Shown one piece after another: positions 13,947-13,996 of a stretch of DNA of 13,996 bases. The notes beneath the pieces were generated by a model. It saw only the letters and a program-made list of their open reading frames with translations, ran no database searches and was not told the origin of the DNA. Each line of letters begins with the position of its first letter. The first letter of the stretch is position 1. A program made the position numbers and the translations under genes. The stretch is from an uncultured Oscillospiraceae bacterium (GTDB taxonomy: Bacteria > Bacillota > Clostridia > UBA1212 > SIG427), in assembly GCA_902465325.1 (NCBI GenBank), contig CABQMV010000045.1, positions 1 through 13,996 on the forward strand, in the 5' to 3' direction.

Positions 13947-13996
13947 ATGGCAGTTTTCCGAGTTGAGAGAAATACGGGCTATACCGTTATGAGCAA
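13947..13996 (+). CDS. Start of a replication-initiator-like (HTH) protein of a conjugative element, partial
   Basis: The reading frame MAVFRVERNTGYTVMS (16 residues) runs off the window end. AGGGAG at 13931-13936 lies 10 nt upstream, supporting the start. I recognise this N-terminus as that of the small helix-turn-helix proteins, often annotated as replication initiator protein A, that open Tn1549/CTn-type elements in Clostridia and Enterococcus. This rests on memory of the family and only 16 residues, so function is a likely assignment rather than a proven one. Confidence 0.7.
   Translation, partial: MAVFRVERNTGYTVMS

Larger units (their letters stand above)
13583..13996 (+). mobile_element. 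End of an integrative/conjugative element (Tn1549/CTn-like) inserted in cotJC, rest outside window
   Basis: Homology to CotJC stops abruptly near 13582. What follows is about 360 bp with short repeats and hairpins, then a gene start matching the replication-initiator-like protein found at an end of Tn1549/CTn2-type conjugative elements. Integrase, excisionase, transfer genes and the other junction are not in the window, so type and size cannot be fixed. The exact boundary is uncertain by a few bases because the undisturbed target is not available. Confidence 0.72.

Overview
The window looks like part of the chromosome of a spore-forming, low-to-mid GC Firmicute of the class Clostridia, most likely a Lachnospiraceae-type gut anaerobe. 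The evidence is an anaerobic pyruvate formate-lyase behind a ZTP riboswitch, a tryptophan operon behind a tRNA-Trp T-box leader, a clostridial-type Fur-family/metal ABC operon and a cotJABC spore-coat cluster. No species can be named from the sequence alone.

Layout. (1) Positions 1-1943, minus strand: pflB, intact but cut by the left window edge, with about the last 100 residues, including the glycyl-radical loop, lying outside. (2) Positions 1944-2525: a divergent control region. Leftward it carries a sigma-A-type promoter, a ZTP (pfl-motif) riboswitch and a terminator for pflB. Rightward it carries a promoter, a T-box with a UGG specifier and a terminator for trp. (3) Positions 2526-8966: a complete trpEGDCFBA operon, with all seven genes unfused and nearly all junctions overlapping or a few bases apart. 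It closes with a hairpin terminator near 8987-9030. (4) Positions 9058-11122: a near-consensus promoter, a perfect 7-1-7 Fur-family operator, a Fur/Zur-type regulator, a metal ABC ATPase and its permease, with no binding protein. (5) Positions 11127-12638: a YtcJ-like amidohydrolase starting 4 bases after the permease. (6) Positions 12675-13582: cotJA, cotJB and a broken cotJC. (7) From about 13583 to the end: foreign DNA that interrupts cotJC. It has no coding frame for about 320 bp but holds four short direct repeats, a strong terminator hairpin and other inverted repeats. It then starts a gene whose first 16 residues match, from memory, the replication-initiator-like protein at one end of Tn1549/CTn-type conjugative elements.

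How it works together. The trp operon takes chorismate to tryptophan; it should be read through when uncharged tRNA-Trp binds the T-box, and TrpE carries the usual tryptophan feedback segment. pflB should be read through when ZTP/ZMP accumulates, that is, when 10-formyl-tetrahydrofolate is short, which fits an enzyme that makes formate. The Fur-family operon is probably autorepressed by metal. The amidohydrolase probably depends on metal and may share that transcript.

Main point of interest: the cotJC break. An integrative element appears to have inserted in the manganese-catalase-like coat gene at about codon 136, exactly where a conserved metal-ligand glutamate is expected. The other systems are recognisable known families; I found no clearly new multi-gene system. 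The repeat-rich element end is the least explained DNA here.
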